A stretch of DNA of 64,000 nt from Cyclobacterium lianum. GTDB taxonomy: Bacteria > Bacteroidota > Bacteroidia > Cytophagales > Cyclobacteriaceae. Positions 17,148-25,690 of this stretch are shown here, one piece after another. A model generated the notes under the pieces. It did no database searches. It saw only the letters and a list, made by a program, of their open reading frames with translations, and was not told the origin of the DNA. A program made the translations under genes and the position numbers. Position 1 is the stretch's first letter. Every line of letters starts with the position of its first letter. The stretch is from positions 310,001-374,000 of the forward strand of contig NZ_FRCY01000002.1 of NCBI RefSeq assembly GCF_900143075.1, in the 5' to 3' direction.

Positions 17148-18665
17148 ATGGAAGTCATCAATACTTTTATGACCTGGATATTCAAAAACAGGATAGGCCA
17201 GATCGAAAAATTCAAAAATAACCCCCTGGAGATTCAAAGGGAAATTTTATTCAGACTAATTCACACAGCTAAAGATACCGAATTTGGCAAAAAATACCAT
17301 TTTCGGCAGATATCCTCCTACAAGGATTTTAACCAATGGGTTCCGGTACACGATTACGAAGGCATCATGCCTTATATACAACAAACCATGAAAGGCCAGC
17401 AAAATGTCATATGGCCCACGTCCATTCACTGGTTTTCAAAGTCATCCGGTACTACCTCATCGCGAAGCAAATTTATTCCCGTTTCTCCCGAAAGCCTTGA
17501 GGATTGCCATTTTAAGGGAGGGAAAGACATGCTTTCCCTGTATGTCAACCACTATCCGGAAACCAAGCTATTTACCGGGAAAAGCCTTTCCATAGGTGGT
17601 AGCCTGCAGACGAACCCCCTGGATGTAAACAAAAACAGTTTTTCCGGCGACATCTCCGCCGTCATCATGCGCAACCTGCCCAAATGGGCGCAACTCGCCA
17701 GGACCCCTGGCCTTGACATTGCATTGATGAGCGAATGGGAGGAAAAAATTGAAAAAATGGCGCGGGAGACGATCAAGGAAAATGTGACCAGCCTTACCGG
17801 AGTACCCACCTGGACCCTGGTACTGATCAAAAAGGTATTGGAAATCACCCAAAGCAGCAATATCCTTGACGTCTGGCCAAACCTGGAGGTATTTTTCCAT
17901 GGCGCAGTAGCCTTCGGTCCCTACCGGGAGCTGTTCAGAAACCTCATTCCTTCTGACGGGATGCATTATATGGAAACCTACAATGCCTCCGAAGGCTTTT
18001 TCGGGATTCAGGATCAGAAAAACAGTGAAGAACTGTTGCTGATGTTGGATTACGGGATCTTCTACGAGTTTATCCCCCTGGATCAGCATGGGGACCATGA
18101 AGAGAAAATCATTCCACTGGATCAGGTGGAGACAGGTAAAAATTATGCGCTATTGATCAGTACCAATGCGGGACTTTGGCGTTATAAAATCGGAGATACC
18201 GTAAAATTCACCTCTACCCGCCCTTACCGCTTTAAAATTTCCGGTAGGACCAAGCATTTTATCAATGCGTTCGGAGAGGAGTTGATCGTAGAAAATGCAG
18301 AAAATGCCATCGCCAACACCTGCAAAATGACAGGTACCAGCATCAGCAATTTTACTGCGGGGCCCGTTTACTTCGGTGAAAACCAAAATCAGGGAACGCA
18401 TGAATGGGTCATAGAATTTATCGAAATGCCAGCAGATACCGATGCCTTCACCCGAATCCTGGACGACGAACTCCGGAAACTCAATTCCGATTATGATGCC
18501 AAACGCTATCGGGACATGGTGCTGAAACTCCCCATAGTCCACTTCGCCTCTCAGGGGCTATTCGAAAAATGGTTGAAATCAAAGGGAAAGCTGGGAGGCC
18601 AGAATAAAGTTCCGCGATTAGCCAACAATAGGGACTACCTGGACGAAATTACGAAATTGCTGTAA
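17148..18665 (+). CDS. GH3-family (acyl-adenylating) protein
   Basis: The 505-residue protein belongs to the GH3 family, whose plant members adenylate jasmonate or auxin and join them to amino acids. It shows the ATP-binding loop SSGTTSSRSK at 99-108, the YNASEGFFG motif near 278, and the hinge region WRYKIGDTVKF near 340. The bacterial substrate is not known. It lies 16 bases after lptB, in an arrangement I associate with Bacteroidota, so a role in acyl or lipid metabolism of the envelope is more likely than hormone chemistry. That role is inference. Confidence 0.9.
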   Translation: MEVINTFMTWIFKNRIGQIEKFKNNPLEIQREILFRLIHTAKDTEFGKKYHFRQISSYKDFNQWVPVHDYEGIMPYIQQTMKGQQNVIWPTSIHWFSKSSGTTSSRSKFIPVSPESLEDCHFKGGKDMLSLYVNHYPETKLFTGKSLSIGGSLQTNPLDVNKNSFSGDISAVIMRNLPKWAQLARTPGLDIALMSEWEEKIEKMARETIKENVTSLTGVPTWTLVLIKKVLEITQSSNILDVWPNLEVFFHGAVAFGPYRELFRNLIPSDGMHYMETYNASEGFFGIQDQKNSEELLLMLDYGIFYEFIPLDQHGDHEEKIIPLDQVETGKNYALLISTNAGLWRYKIGDTVKFTSTRPYRFKISGRTKHFINAFGEELIVENAENAIANTCKMTGTSISNFTAGPVYFGENQNQGTHEWVIEFIEMPADTDAFTRILDDELRKLNSDYDAKRYRDMVLKLPIVHFASQGLFEKWLKSKGKLGGQNKVPRLANNRDYLDEITKLL

Positions 18666-18995
18666 TGACAGCGATCCCTGCTGGCTGCCCATAACATGTA
18701 CCGGCAAGCGTTTCGACACAAATCCGGGCAGACTGCATCGATGGGAATAGAAAAGCGCAGATAGCCGCCTGAAATGAGCTTTGATCCTGGCCTGAGAAAA
18801 AACATGTGCTTTTATCCACAATTATCCAAACTTATCCACATGGCTTTTCACCAAATAGCTAAATGTCTGATTTTTAACATTTTGTGAAAAATAAAAATAA
18901 TGCAATTTGTGGACAAAGTAGAAAAATGTTTTGCTAACACCTTATGACACAAGCAAATTCCGCTTTTTGTATTACTGATAAGTATAAGCTACTGA
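18666..18995. other. Candidate chromosomal origin of replication (oriC)
   Basis: The 330-base gap has no supported gene. It holds two TTATCCACA 9-mers (18812-18820 and 18832-18840), which equal the strongest E. coli DnaA box, and TTATCCAAA (18822-18830) between them. The three are direct repeats at an exact 10-base period, so all face the same side of the helix. Two further one-mismatch boxes lie on the other strand (18883-18891 and 18908-18916). Between these groups is an AT-rich stretch (about 18861-18907), as expected for an unwinding element. The combination matches a bacterial oriC. The location away from dnaA is plausible for Bacteroidota. Confidence 0.6.
18812..18840 (+). repeat. Three tandem DnaA boxes with 10-bp period
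   Basis: The boxes begin at 18812, 18822 and 18832. The first and third are TTATCCACA and the middle one is TTATCCAAA. Each is separated from the next by one base. Confidence 0.75.
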
Positions 18996-19817
18996 TCATT
19001 TTCCTTTTTTATCAAAGGGTTCTCTTTTGGCTTTTTCCCAGTAGATATCCATTTCTGAAAGGGTCATTTCTGACAATGATTTGCCGGCGTCTCTGGCAGC
19101 TCTCTCAAGAAACTGGAAACGATGAATAAATTTCCTGTTGGTTCGCTCCAACGCTTCCTCCGGATTAATTTCAATAAATCGGGCATAGTTGATCAGTGAA
19201 AAAAGTAAATCTCCAAACTCGGCAGCAGCCGCATCCTTGTCCGGTCCGGCACCATTGTCTCCATCAAAAGCCTCTTTAAATTCCCCCATCTCCTCTTCAA
19301 CTTTACCCCATACCTGCTCTTTTTCTTCCCAGTCAAAACCTACTCCCCTCGCCTTTTCCTGTATCCGCATGGCTTTGATCAGCGCAGGCAGGGAACGGGG
19401 TACTCCGCCCAGTACACTGGTATTGCCCTTTTCTTTGAGTTTGATCTTTTCCCAGTTTTGTTTGACAGCTTCTTCATCGTCCGCCCGGCTATCCCCATAA
19501 ATATGCGGATGCCTTCTGATAAGCTTCTCATTGAGTTGATTGATCACATCGGCTATGTCAAAAGCATTCGTCTCGGATGCTATTCTGGCATAAAAGACGA
19601 TATGCAATAAGATATCGCCCAACTCCTTGCCTACAGCTTCCAGGTCCTTTTCCAAAATGGCATCAGACAGTTCAAAAGTTTCTTCAATGGTCAGGTGGCG
19701 CAGGCTATCGATGGTCTGTTTTTTGTCCCAGGGGCACTGTTCCCTAAGCTCATCCATAATGGTCAGCAGCCGGTCAAAGGCGGCCAGTTGTGATTTCCTC
19801 TTTTCAGACTTGTTCAT
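18996..19817 (-). CDS. mazG: Nucleoside triphosphate pyrophosphohydrolase MazG
   Basis: MazG hydrolyses NTPs to NMP and pyrophosphate and may clean damaged nucleotides or lower ppGpp. Two MazG modules are visible. The first has CPWD at 28-31, EETFE near 45-49 and the metal-binding GKELGDILLH near 63-72. The second has EEEMGEFKEA near 175 and FGDLLFSLINYARF near 208. At 273 residues it has the length of the E. coli enzyme. It reads toward the candidate origin and is convergent with GH3. The gene upstream reads the other way. Confidence 0.94.
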   Translation of the reverse strand: MNKSEKRKSQLAAFDRLLTIMDELREQCPWDKKQTIDSLRHLTIEETFELSDAILEKDLEAVGKELGDILLHIVFYARIASETNAFDIADVINQLNEKLIRRHPHIYGDSRADDEEAVKQNWEKIKLKEKGNTSVLGGVPRSLPALIKAMRIQEKARGVGFDWEEKEQVWGKVEEEMGEFKEAFDGDNGAGPDKDAAAAEFGDLLFSLINYARFIEINPEEALERTNRKFIHRFQFLERAARDAGKSLSEMTLSEMDIYWEKAKREPFDKKGK

Positions 19818-19867
19818 AAATAGGCAGGAAACTTAAAATCGGGTAACAACGTTTTGAAAGATATACG

Positions 19868-19875
19868 TAAATTTG
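19868..19875 (+). promoter_or_regulatory. -7 promoter box for the four-cysteine membrane protein and glmM
   Basis: TAAATTTG matches TAnnTTTG exactly, 16 bases before the ATG at 19892, in the short space between divergent genes. Confidence 0.5.
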
Positions 19876-19891
19876 CAGAAATAATATTGAT

Positions 19892-20122
19892 ATGACAACC
19901 GTATATTTGACATTGGCATTCCTGGCACTGTTTTTCATTTTGATGTCCGTAAGATTGATTTTCCTCAAGAACGGACAGTTTAAGGGAACATGTGCCTCTC
20001 AGAATCCCTATTTGAACAAAGAAGGCGGAACATGTGGCTATTGCGGCAAGAAGGTAGATTCAGCCAGCTCCTGCGGCAATCCAGACAATGAAGTCGACAA
20101 AGTAATGGCTAAATTCAAATAA
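19892..20122 (+). CDS. Small single-pass membrane protein with four cysteines
   Basis: The 76-residue product has one transmembrane helix (about 4-25), then FKGTC and a short soluble tail with cysteines 34, 48, 51 and 61, including a CxxC (GTCGYCGK). This plan, an N-terminal helix followed by G-[ST]-C and three more cysteines, resembles NqrM, the iron-delivery factor for the Na+-NQR complex. The spacing differs and no nqr gene is nearby, so this is only a hypothesis. It probably binds a metal at the membrane. It is followed by glmM after 50 bases. Its conserved, compact coding and promoter make it a real gene. Confidence 0.75.
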   Translation: MTTVYLTLAFLALFFILMSVRLIFLKNGQFKGTCASQNPYLNKEGGTCGYCGKKVDSASSCGNPDNEVDKVMAKFK

Positions 20123-20172
20123 ACCCACTCGATCCTGGCCAATTTTTATCTTGTATAACTAATCCTTTTTAC

Positions 20173-21564
20173 GTGGCATTAATCAAATCAATTTCCGGTA
20201 TCAGGGGTACCATTGGAGGAAAACCCGGTGAGGGCCTCTCCCCTGTAGACATTGTCAAATTTACCGCGGCTTATGGCGCCTGGGTCCTGGAAAACTCTGA
20301 CAACAACACCATCGTCATTGGAAGGGACGCAAGACTCTCCGGAGAGATGGTGTCGGGACTGGTAGCCCAAACCCTCCGCGGAATGGGCATTCATGTAATC
20401 GATCTCGGACTGAGTACCACCCCTACCGTTGAGCTTGCCGTCCCCCGTGAAGCAGCCGGCGGCGGCATTATTGTCACAGCCAGCCACAATCCCATCCAGT
20501 GGAATGCCCTGAAGCTGCTAAACGCTGCCGGAGAATTTATTTCCGATCAGGAGGGAAAAGCGGTTCTGGAAAAAGCCGAAGCAGGAGATTTTCGCTTTGC
20601 GGAGGTCCGCAAATTAGGCAGCTACACCTTGCGCGAAGATTACCTGGATATACATATACAGCATGTGCTGGATCTGGATCTTGTAGATCGGGAGGCCATA
20701 GCAGCCCGAAAGTTCAAGATCGTATTTGACGGCGTCAATTCCTCAGGCGGGCTGTACGTGCCCCGATTGCTTCGTGCGCTGGGCGTAGAAACTATCGAAG
20801 AAATGTATTGCGAGCCCAATGGAAATTTCCCCCATAACCCGGAACCTTTGCCGGAGCACCTGAGGGATATCGCTTCAAAATTAGAAAATGGAAGTTTCGA
20901 CCTGGGTATAGTAGTAGATCCTGATGTAGACCGGCTCGCTTTTCTAAATGAAGACGGCAGCTTCTTTGGAGAAGAATATACCCTGGTGGCCGTGGCCGAC
21001 TATGTACTCTCCTGCCAACCCGGCAATACGGTGTCGAACCTGAGTTCTACCCGTGCCTTGAGGGATGTTACCGAATTGCGTAAAGGCACTTACCAGGCAG
21101 CCGCGGTGGGCGAGGTGAATGTGGTCAACCAAATGAAAGCCGTAAATGCGGTAATAGGAGGTGAGGGCAATGGAGGCGTCATCTACCCGGCCTCGCATTA
21201 TGGAAGAGATGCCCTGGTGGGGATTGGATTGTTTCTTACCCATCTGGCCAAATTCGGAAAGTCTGCCAGCCGGTTGAGGGCCAGCTATCCCAATTATTTT
21301 ATTTCCAAAAACAAAATAGAGCTGACGCCGGGAATAGACGTAGACCGAATTCTGCAAAAAATCCAGCTTAAATACGAAAAGTATCCGGTCAATACCATAG
21401 ACGGTGTCAAAATAGAGTTTGACAAGGAATGGGTTCATCTGAGAAAATCCAATACCGAACCCATCATACGCATTTATTCCGAATCAGAGACCGCTTCGAC
21501 AGCCGAGCATCTGGCTAATAAAATCATCCTGGATATCAAAGAAATCATTTCTGAAAAAGCCTGA
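20173..21564 (+). CDS. glmM: Phosphoglucosamine mutase
   Basis: The enzyme converts glucosamine-6-phosphate to glucosamine-1-phosphate for UDP-GlcNAc, the precursor of peptidoglycan and lipid A. The phosphoserine loop TASHNP places the catalytic serine at residue 104. The magnesium loop DPDVDRLAF is near 251 and the sugar-binding GEGNGGV near 332. The C-terminal phosphate-binding segment RKSNTEPIIRIY is complete. The length of 463 residues is normal. It starts with GTG. The stop overlaps the start of the next gene by one base (TGATG). Confidence 0.92.
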   Translation: MALIKSISGIRGTIGGKPGEGLSPVDIVKFTAAYGAWVLENSDNNTIVIGRDARLSGEMVSGLVAQTLRGMGIHVIDLGLSTTPTVELAVPREAAGGGIIVTASHNPIQWNALKLLNAAGEFISDQEGKAVLEKAEAGDFRFAEVRKLGSYTLREDYLDIHIQHVLDLDLVDREAIAARKFKIVFDGVNSSGGLYVPRLLRALGVETIEEMYCEPNGNFPHNPEPLPEHLRDIASKLENGSFDLGIVVDPDVDRLAFLNEDGSFFGEEYTLVAVADYVLSCQPGNTVSNLSSTRALRDVTELRKGTYQAAAVGEVNVVNQMKAVNAVIGGEGNGGVIYPASHYGRDALVGIGLFLTHLAKFGKSASRLRASYPNYFISKNKIELTPGIDVDRILQKIQLKYEKYPVNTIDGVKIEFDKEWVHLRKSNTEPIIRIYSESETASTAEHLANKIILDIKEIISEKA

Positions 21565-22724
21565 TGGCAGAAGTTTCTATGTCCGACCAGCCCTCTATCT
21601 ACTTAGACAATGCGGCCACTACCCCCATGGATGAGCGTGTGTTGGAGGTCATGTTGCCCTATCTCAGAGGCAATTTCGGCAACCCATCATCCGTACACAG
21701 CCACGGCAGAAATACCCGGGTCGCCCTGGAAAAAGCCAGGAAGGAAATTGCCGGCCTGCTTCATGCAAGCCCTGGTGAAATAACTTTCACCTCTGGTGGT
21801 ACTGAGGCCGACAATACTGCATTGCTGGGGGCCATTGCAGCATATGAAGTCAAACATATCATTACCTCTCCATTGGAACACCATGCTGTACTGCATGTGT
21901 TGCAGCAGGCGGCAAATAAAAACAATATCAGGTTATCCCTGCTAAAGGTAGACCGGGACGGTCGAATTGATCTGAATGATCTGGAGACACTTTTGCGGGA
22001 CAAGGACAGTAAGCTGGTAAGCCTGATGCATGGTAATAATGAGATCGGAAATATTGCTGATCTGGGCGGGATTGCAGCCCTTTGTGAGCAATACCATGCC
22101 TACTTCCATTCTGATACCGTCCAGACCATAGGACACTACCCCTTTGACCTGCAAAACCTCAGGATAGATGCGCTGGTCGGGTCTGCCCACAAATTCCACG
22201 GGCCAAAGGGCGTGGGATTTCTGTATACAAGAAAAGATAAAAAAATTCCAGCTCTCATCACTGGTGGCTCGCAGGAAAGAAACATGCGCGCCGGCACCGA
22301 AAATATAGCTGCAGTCGTAGGCATGGCCAGGGCGCTGGAAATTGCAATAGAAAACCAGGAGCAGCACCAAAAAGAAATACAGGCATTGAAACAATATTTT
22401 AAAGACAAACTGCTTTCTGCCATTCCTGAAGTATCCTTCAACGGCTTGTCCGCAGATCTTGAAAACAGTCTGTACACGCTGATAAATGTCAGCTTCCCCC
22501 CCTCTGAAAGCAATCAGGGTATGCTCCTGTTTCATCTGGATCTGGCAGGGATTTCCGCTTCAGGCGGGTCTGCATGCAGCAGCGGTGCCAGACTTGGATC
22601 ACATGTTTTGCAGGAAATCGGCACCGATCCCTCTCGTGAAAATGCCCGTTTTTCTTTTAGCCGCTTCAATTCCCGGGAGGAAATAGATTATACAGTAACA
22701 ACCTTGAAGGAGCTGTACAACTAA
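21564..22724 (+). CDS. Cysteine desulfurase (class I NifS/IscS-like)
   Basis: This PLP enzyme takes sulfur from cysteine for iron-sulfur clusters, thiamine or tRNA thiolation. The segment IYLDNAATTPMD is near 12-23, the PLP lysine lies in SAHKFHGPKG near 212, and the catalytic cysteine lies in SGGSACSSGA near 338. No scaffold gene (iscU, sufU) is next to it. It is translationally coupled to glmM. A second ATG five codons downstream is equally possible as the start. Whether it serves clusters or tRNA modification cannot be told here. Confidence 0.92.
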   Translation: MAEVSMSDQPSIYLDNAATTPMDERVLEVMLPYLRGNFGNPSSVHSHGRNTRVALEKARKEIAGLLHASPGEITFTSGGTEADNTALLGAIAAYEVKHIITSPLEHHAVLHVLQQAANKNNIRLSLLKVDRDGRIDLNDLETLLRDKDSKLVSLMHGNNEIGNIADLGGIAALCEQYHAYFHSDTVQTIGHYPFDLQNLRIDALVGSAHKFHGPKGVGFLYTRKDKKIPALITGGSQERNMRAGTENIAAVVGMARALEIAIENQEQHQKEIQALKQYFKDKLLSAIPEVSFNGLSADLENSLYTLINVSFPPSESNQGMLLFHLDLAGISASGGSACSSGARLGSHVLQEIGTDPSRENARFSFSRFNSREEIDYTVTTLKELYN

Positions 22725-22745
22725 ACGGAAGTTGTTAGACAGGCT

Positions 22746-23717
22746 TTAGCGGAAAGGTAACCTGCTCAGGTCCACATTGCCTCCGGAGAGAATGATTCCT
22801 ACCTCTTTGTCTTTAAAAAGTGTTTTGTTTATAAGCAAAACAGCCAGAGGAACCGCACAACTGGGTTCTATCACGATTTTCATCCTTTCATAAATCAACC
22901 TCATGGCGGCAATTATTTGCCCGTCGTCTGCCGTAAGGATATCGGATACATATCTGCTGATAATGTCAAAATTGAGCTCCCCCAAAGAAGTGAGGAGGCC
23001 ATCGGCGATGGTATCGGGATTTTCCTGGGGGATCCTTTTTCCGGCCATAAAAGATCTCCTGGCATCGTCAGCACCTGTCGGCTCGGCCCCGATCACTGCT
23101 GTTTCCGGGGAAAAAAATTGACTGGAGAGCGCTGTACCTGAGAGCAGCCCACCCCCTCCTACCGGAGCAAGCAGGATATCCGGCTGCAGGCCCTCCTCAA
23201 ATATCTCATAGGCACAGGTGGCCTGACCCTCAATCACATCGCAGTGATCGTAGGGAGGCACAAAGGTAGCACCATAGCGGTTGACCACTTCCCTGAGGCC
23301 TTCTTCCCGGGCACTCAGGTTTGGGGCACACTCAAAAATCTGTCCTCCATACTCCCGTACTGCCTCTTTCTTAATTTGCGGTGCCGTTTCAGGCATGACG
23401 ATAAACGCCGGTATTCCCGCTTCCGCGGCAGCTCTGGCCAATGCTGCTGCGTGGTTTCCTGAGGAATGGGTAGCCACTCCATTTTCACGCGCCGCTTTGT
23501 TCAGCTTCAAAACGGCATTGGCCGCTCCACGCGCCTTGAAAGCACCTACTTTCTGAAAATTCTCACATTTAAAAAATACCCGGCAGCCTGCCAGTTTGTT
23601 GATTGCCGAGCATCTGAGTACGGGTGTCCAGTGAATCAACTGATCTATTCTGGACCTGGCTTCCTTTATGCTGTGCCTGCCGATATTTTGCCAATTTTCC
23701 ATTGACCAAAATTGCAT
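22746..23717 (-). CDS. PLP-dependent threonine/serine dehydratase or serine racemase
   Basis: This fold-type II PLP enzyme of 323 residues has the PLP lysine K61 in KVGAFKARGA, the phosphate-binding GGGGLLSG near 187-194, SSGNHAAALA near 84 and the C-terminal SGGNVDLS. There is no ACT regulatory domain, so it is a catabolic-type threonine dehydratase, a serine racemase or a hydroxyaspartate dehydratase. These three cannot be told apart from the motifs. It is convergent with the cysteine desulfurase gene and stands alone. An ATG at codon 6 is an alternative start. Confidence 0.87.
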   Translation of the reverse strand: MQFWSMENWQNIGRHSIKEARSRIDQLIHWTPVLRCSAINKLAGCRVFFKCENFQKVGAFKARGAANAVLKLNKAARENGVATHSSGNHAAALARAAAEAGIPAFIVMPETAPQIKKEAVREYGGQIFECAPNLSAREEGLREVVNRYGATFVPPYDHCDVIEGQATCAYEIFEEGLQPDILLAPVGGGGLLSGTALSSQFFSPETAVIGAEPTGADDARRSFMAGKRIPQENPDTIADGLLTSLGELNFDIISRYVSDILTADDGQIIAAMRLIYERMKIVIEPSCAVPLAVLLINKTLFKDKEVGIILSGGNVDLSRLPFR

Positions 23718-23854
23718 ATAAATTGCTTATCCGGCAATAATAAAAGTAAATTCCAAGCCCAAAGAAAAAAGGTATGGCTCCGAATATTCTGATTTAACTA
23801 TAATTCCTATATTGAAATTTCATTTTCAAATCTCTTCCCTGGCAATATCTAAAT

Positions 23855-24529
23855 ATGTTCCAGAATGATCCTTCATTTTTCCCCATCATGGGGGAAATTC
23901 TCAATGAATACAATGCAATGAGCCTTGACATGAGCGCGGGCAATACAGCATTGCAGCAGCTTGATTTGATGGATAGCGAAGCTTTTTCCGCCTATATTCA
24001 GCAAATTCTGACACAAAAGAAAAGAAAGTATGCGCTCGGTGGATATGGGGAGAACAGGTCTATCTACCAAAGAAGTCCCGTATTTGCCCAGGCAGATGCT
24101 GGCTACCGCAATATCCATCTCGGCGTAGACATCTGGTCAGAAGCTGGTACAGCAGTGTACAGCCCCCTCGAAGGCAGGCTGCACAGTTATAATGACAATG
24201 AGGGATTTGGGAACTATGGCCCCACCCTGATAATGGAACACCATTTGAAGGATGAGACGATCTACGCGCTCTACGGACACCTTAGCCGAAAAGACCTGAA
24301 CCAGTTGTATCCAGGCAAGGTTTTTTTGGCAGGTGAAAGAATCGGACATTTGGGCAAGGTAATGGAAAATGGACACTGGCCACCCCATTTGCACTTCCAA
24401 CTGATCCGCGACCTGGCAAACTGGCAGGGAGATTATCCCGGGGTATGCGAAGAAAAAGACATTGAAAAGTACCTGAACAACTGTCCAGACCCCAATTCCT
24501 GGCTGGGACTTCCGGTACTTTCATCCTGA
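23855..24529 (+). CDS. M23-family (LytM-type) metallopeptidase without signal peptide
   Basis: The LytM zinc site is complete: H88 and D92 in HLGVD, H142 in YGHLS, and H178 and H180 in HLH. Such enzymes cut peptide cross-links in the cell wall. There is no signal peptide or membrane helix at the N-terminus, which is unusual for a wall hydrolase, and I see no extra domain. The next genes, an M20 amidohydrolase (21 bases later) and an alanine racemase, suggest that it works on wall-derived peptides in the cytoplasm. Export by another route is not excluded. Length 224 residues. Confidence 0.85.
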   Translation: MFQNDPSFFPIMGEILNEYNAMSLDMSAGNTALQQLDLMDSEAFSAYIQQILTQKKRKYALGGYGENRSIYQRSPVFAQADAGYRNIHLGVDIWSEAGTAVYSPLEGRLHSYNDNEGFGNYGPTLIMEHHLKDETIYALYGHLSRKDLNQLYPGKVFLAGERIGHLGKVMENGHWPPHLHFQLIRDLANWQGDYPGVCEEKDIEKYLNNCPDPNSWLGLPVLSS

Positions 24530-24549
24530 AATCTAAAAATTTTGGATTA

Positions 24550-25686
24550 ATGAAGCATTCTGAATCGTTTAAAAAAATAATTGACCTGAGAAAAAAACTG
24601 CATCAAAAGCCGGAAATATCTGGCCATGAAGCAGGCACATCAGCCATGATAAAAGCATTCCTGGAAGATTTGGCTCCGGATGAAATGATCGAAAACCTTG
24701 GTCCATACGGGCTGGCGGCGGTCTTTAACGGAACGCAGGATGGTCCGACCACATTGATCCGGGCCGAATTGGATGCATTACCTATCCCGGAAGAGGGGAA
24801 TGTTGCCCACAAGAGTCTTAATGCGGGAGTCTCCCATACCTGCGGCCACGATGGGCATATGGCGATAGTTTGTGGAGTGGCTGCCCACTTGTCTGAAACC
24901 CGCCCAAAGAAAGGCCGTGTAGTCCTTATTTTCCAACCGTCGGAAGAGACCGGCCTTGGTGCTGCTCAGGTAATTGAATCAAAAAATTACAGGAAGATAC
25001 AGCCTGACTATGTATTCGCCCTGCACAACTTACCAGGTTATGAAAAAAATGAAATTGTTTTAAAAAAGGGCGCCTTCACTGCGGCATCAAAGGGCATGAC
25101 CATACAGCTCAAAGGGCGGACCAGCCATGCCGCCCATCCCGAAGACGGGCGCAGTCCTGCCGAAGCCATGTGTAAGCTGATAGTCGGTCTTGAAAAGCTA
25201 CCGGAAATTATTGCTGGTTTTTCACTGGTTACAGTGATTCACGCTCAATTGGGTGAAGTCGCTTTTGGCACCACGCCCGGCAATGCCCGGGTGATGGCTA
25301 CGTTAAGGACCTATGAAAACGACATCATGAGTAAGCTGACCCAGCATGCAGAAAGGCTGGCAGAATTGGTGGCCAAAGAAAGCGGACTGGATTTTTCAAT
25401 CAGTTATTGTGAGGAATTTGAGGCAGTAGTCAATGACCCTGCTCCCTGGGAATTGGTAAACGAGTCAGCGAAGGAATTGAAGTTGAAAACCAAACATATC
25501 CGAAATCCCTTCCGCTGGTCAGAAGACTTCGGCAAATTCTCTACCCTTACCGATAGCCTACTCTTTGGTATTGGCTCGGGCAAAAAACAGCCTCAACTTC
25601 ATGAAGGCCACTATGACTTTCCGGATGAAATCATTCCTTCCGGTGTAGCTATTTTTGTACGGGTAATAGAAAAATTAAACCATTGA
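24550..25686 (+). CDS. M20-family amidohydrolase (N-acyl amino acid hydrolase type)
   Basis: The 378-residue protein has the M20D features: THTCGHDGH-type metal motif (SHTCGHDGHMA near 93), QPSEETGLGA near 137, ALHNLPGY near 158 and the dimerisation/lid motif GRTSHAAHPEDGRSPAEA near 186. Relatives remove acyl groups from amino acids or split peptides such as L,L-diaminopimelate derivatives. No signal peptide is present, so it acts in the cytoplasm. It is the middle gene of an operon between an M23 peptidase and an alanine racemase, which makes a wall-peptide substrate attractive but unproven. Confidence 0.88.
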   Translation: MKHSESFKKIIDLRKKLHQKPEISGHEAGTSAMIKAFLEDLAPDEMIENLGPYGLAAVFNGTQDGPTTLIRAELDALPIPEEGNVAHKSLNAGVSHTCGHDGHMAIVCGVAAHLSETRPKKGRVVLIFQPSEETGLGAAQVIESKNYRKIQPDYVFALHNLPGYEKNEIVLKKGAFTAASKGMTIQLKGRTSHAAHPEDGRSPAEAMCKLIVGLEKLPEIIAGFSLVTVIHAQLGEVAFGTTPGNARVMATLRTYENDIMSKLTQHAERLAELVAKESGLDFSISYCEEFEAVVNDPAPWELVNESAKELKLKTKHIRNPFRWSEDFGKFSTLTDSLLFGIGSGKKQPQLHEGHYDFPDEIIPSGVAIFVRVIEKLNH

Positions 25687-25690
25687 TCAG

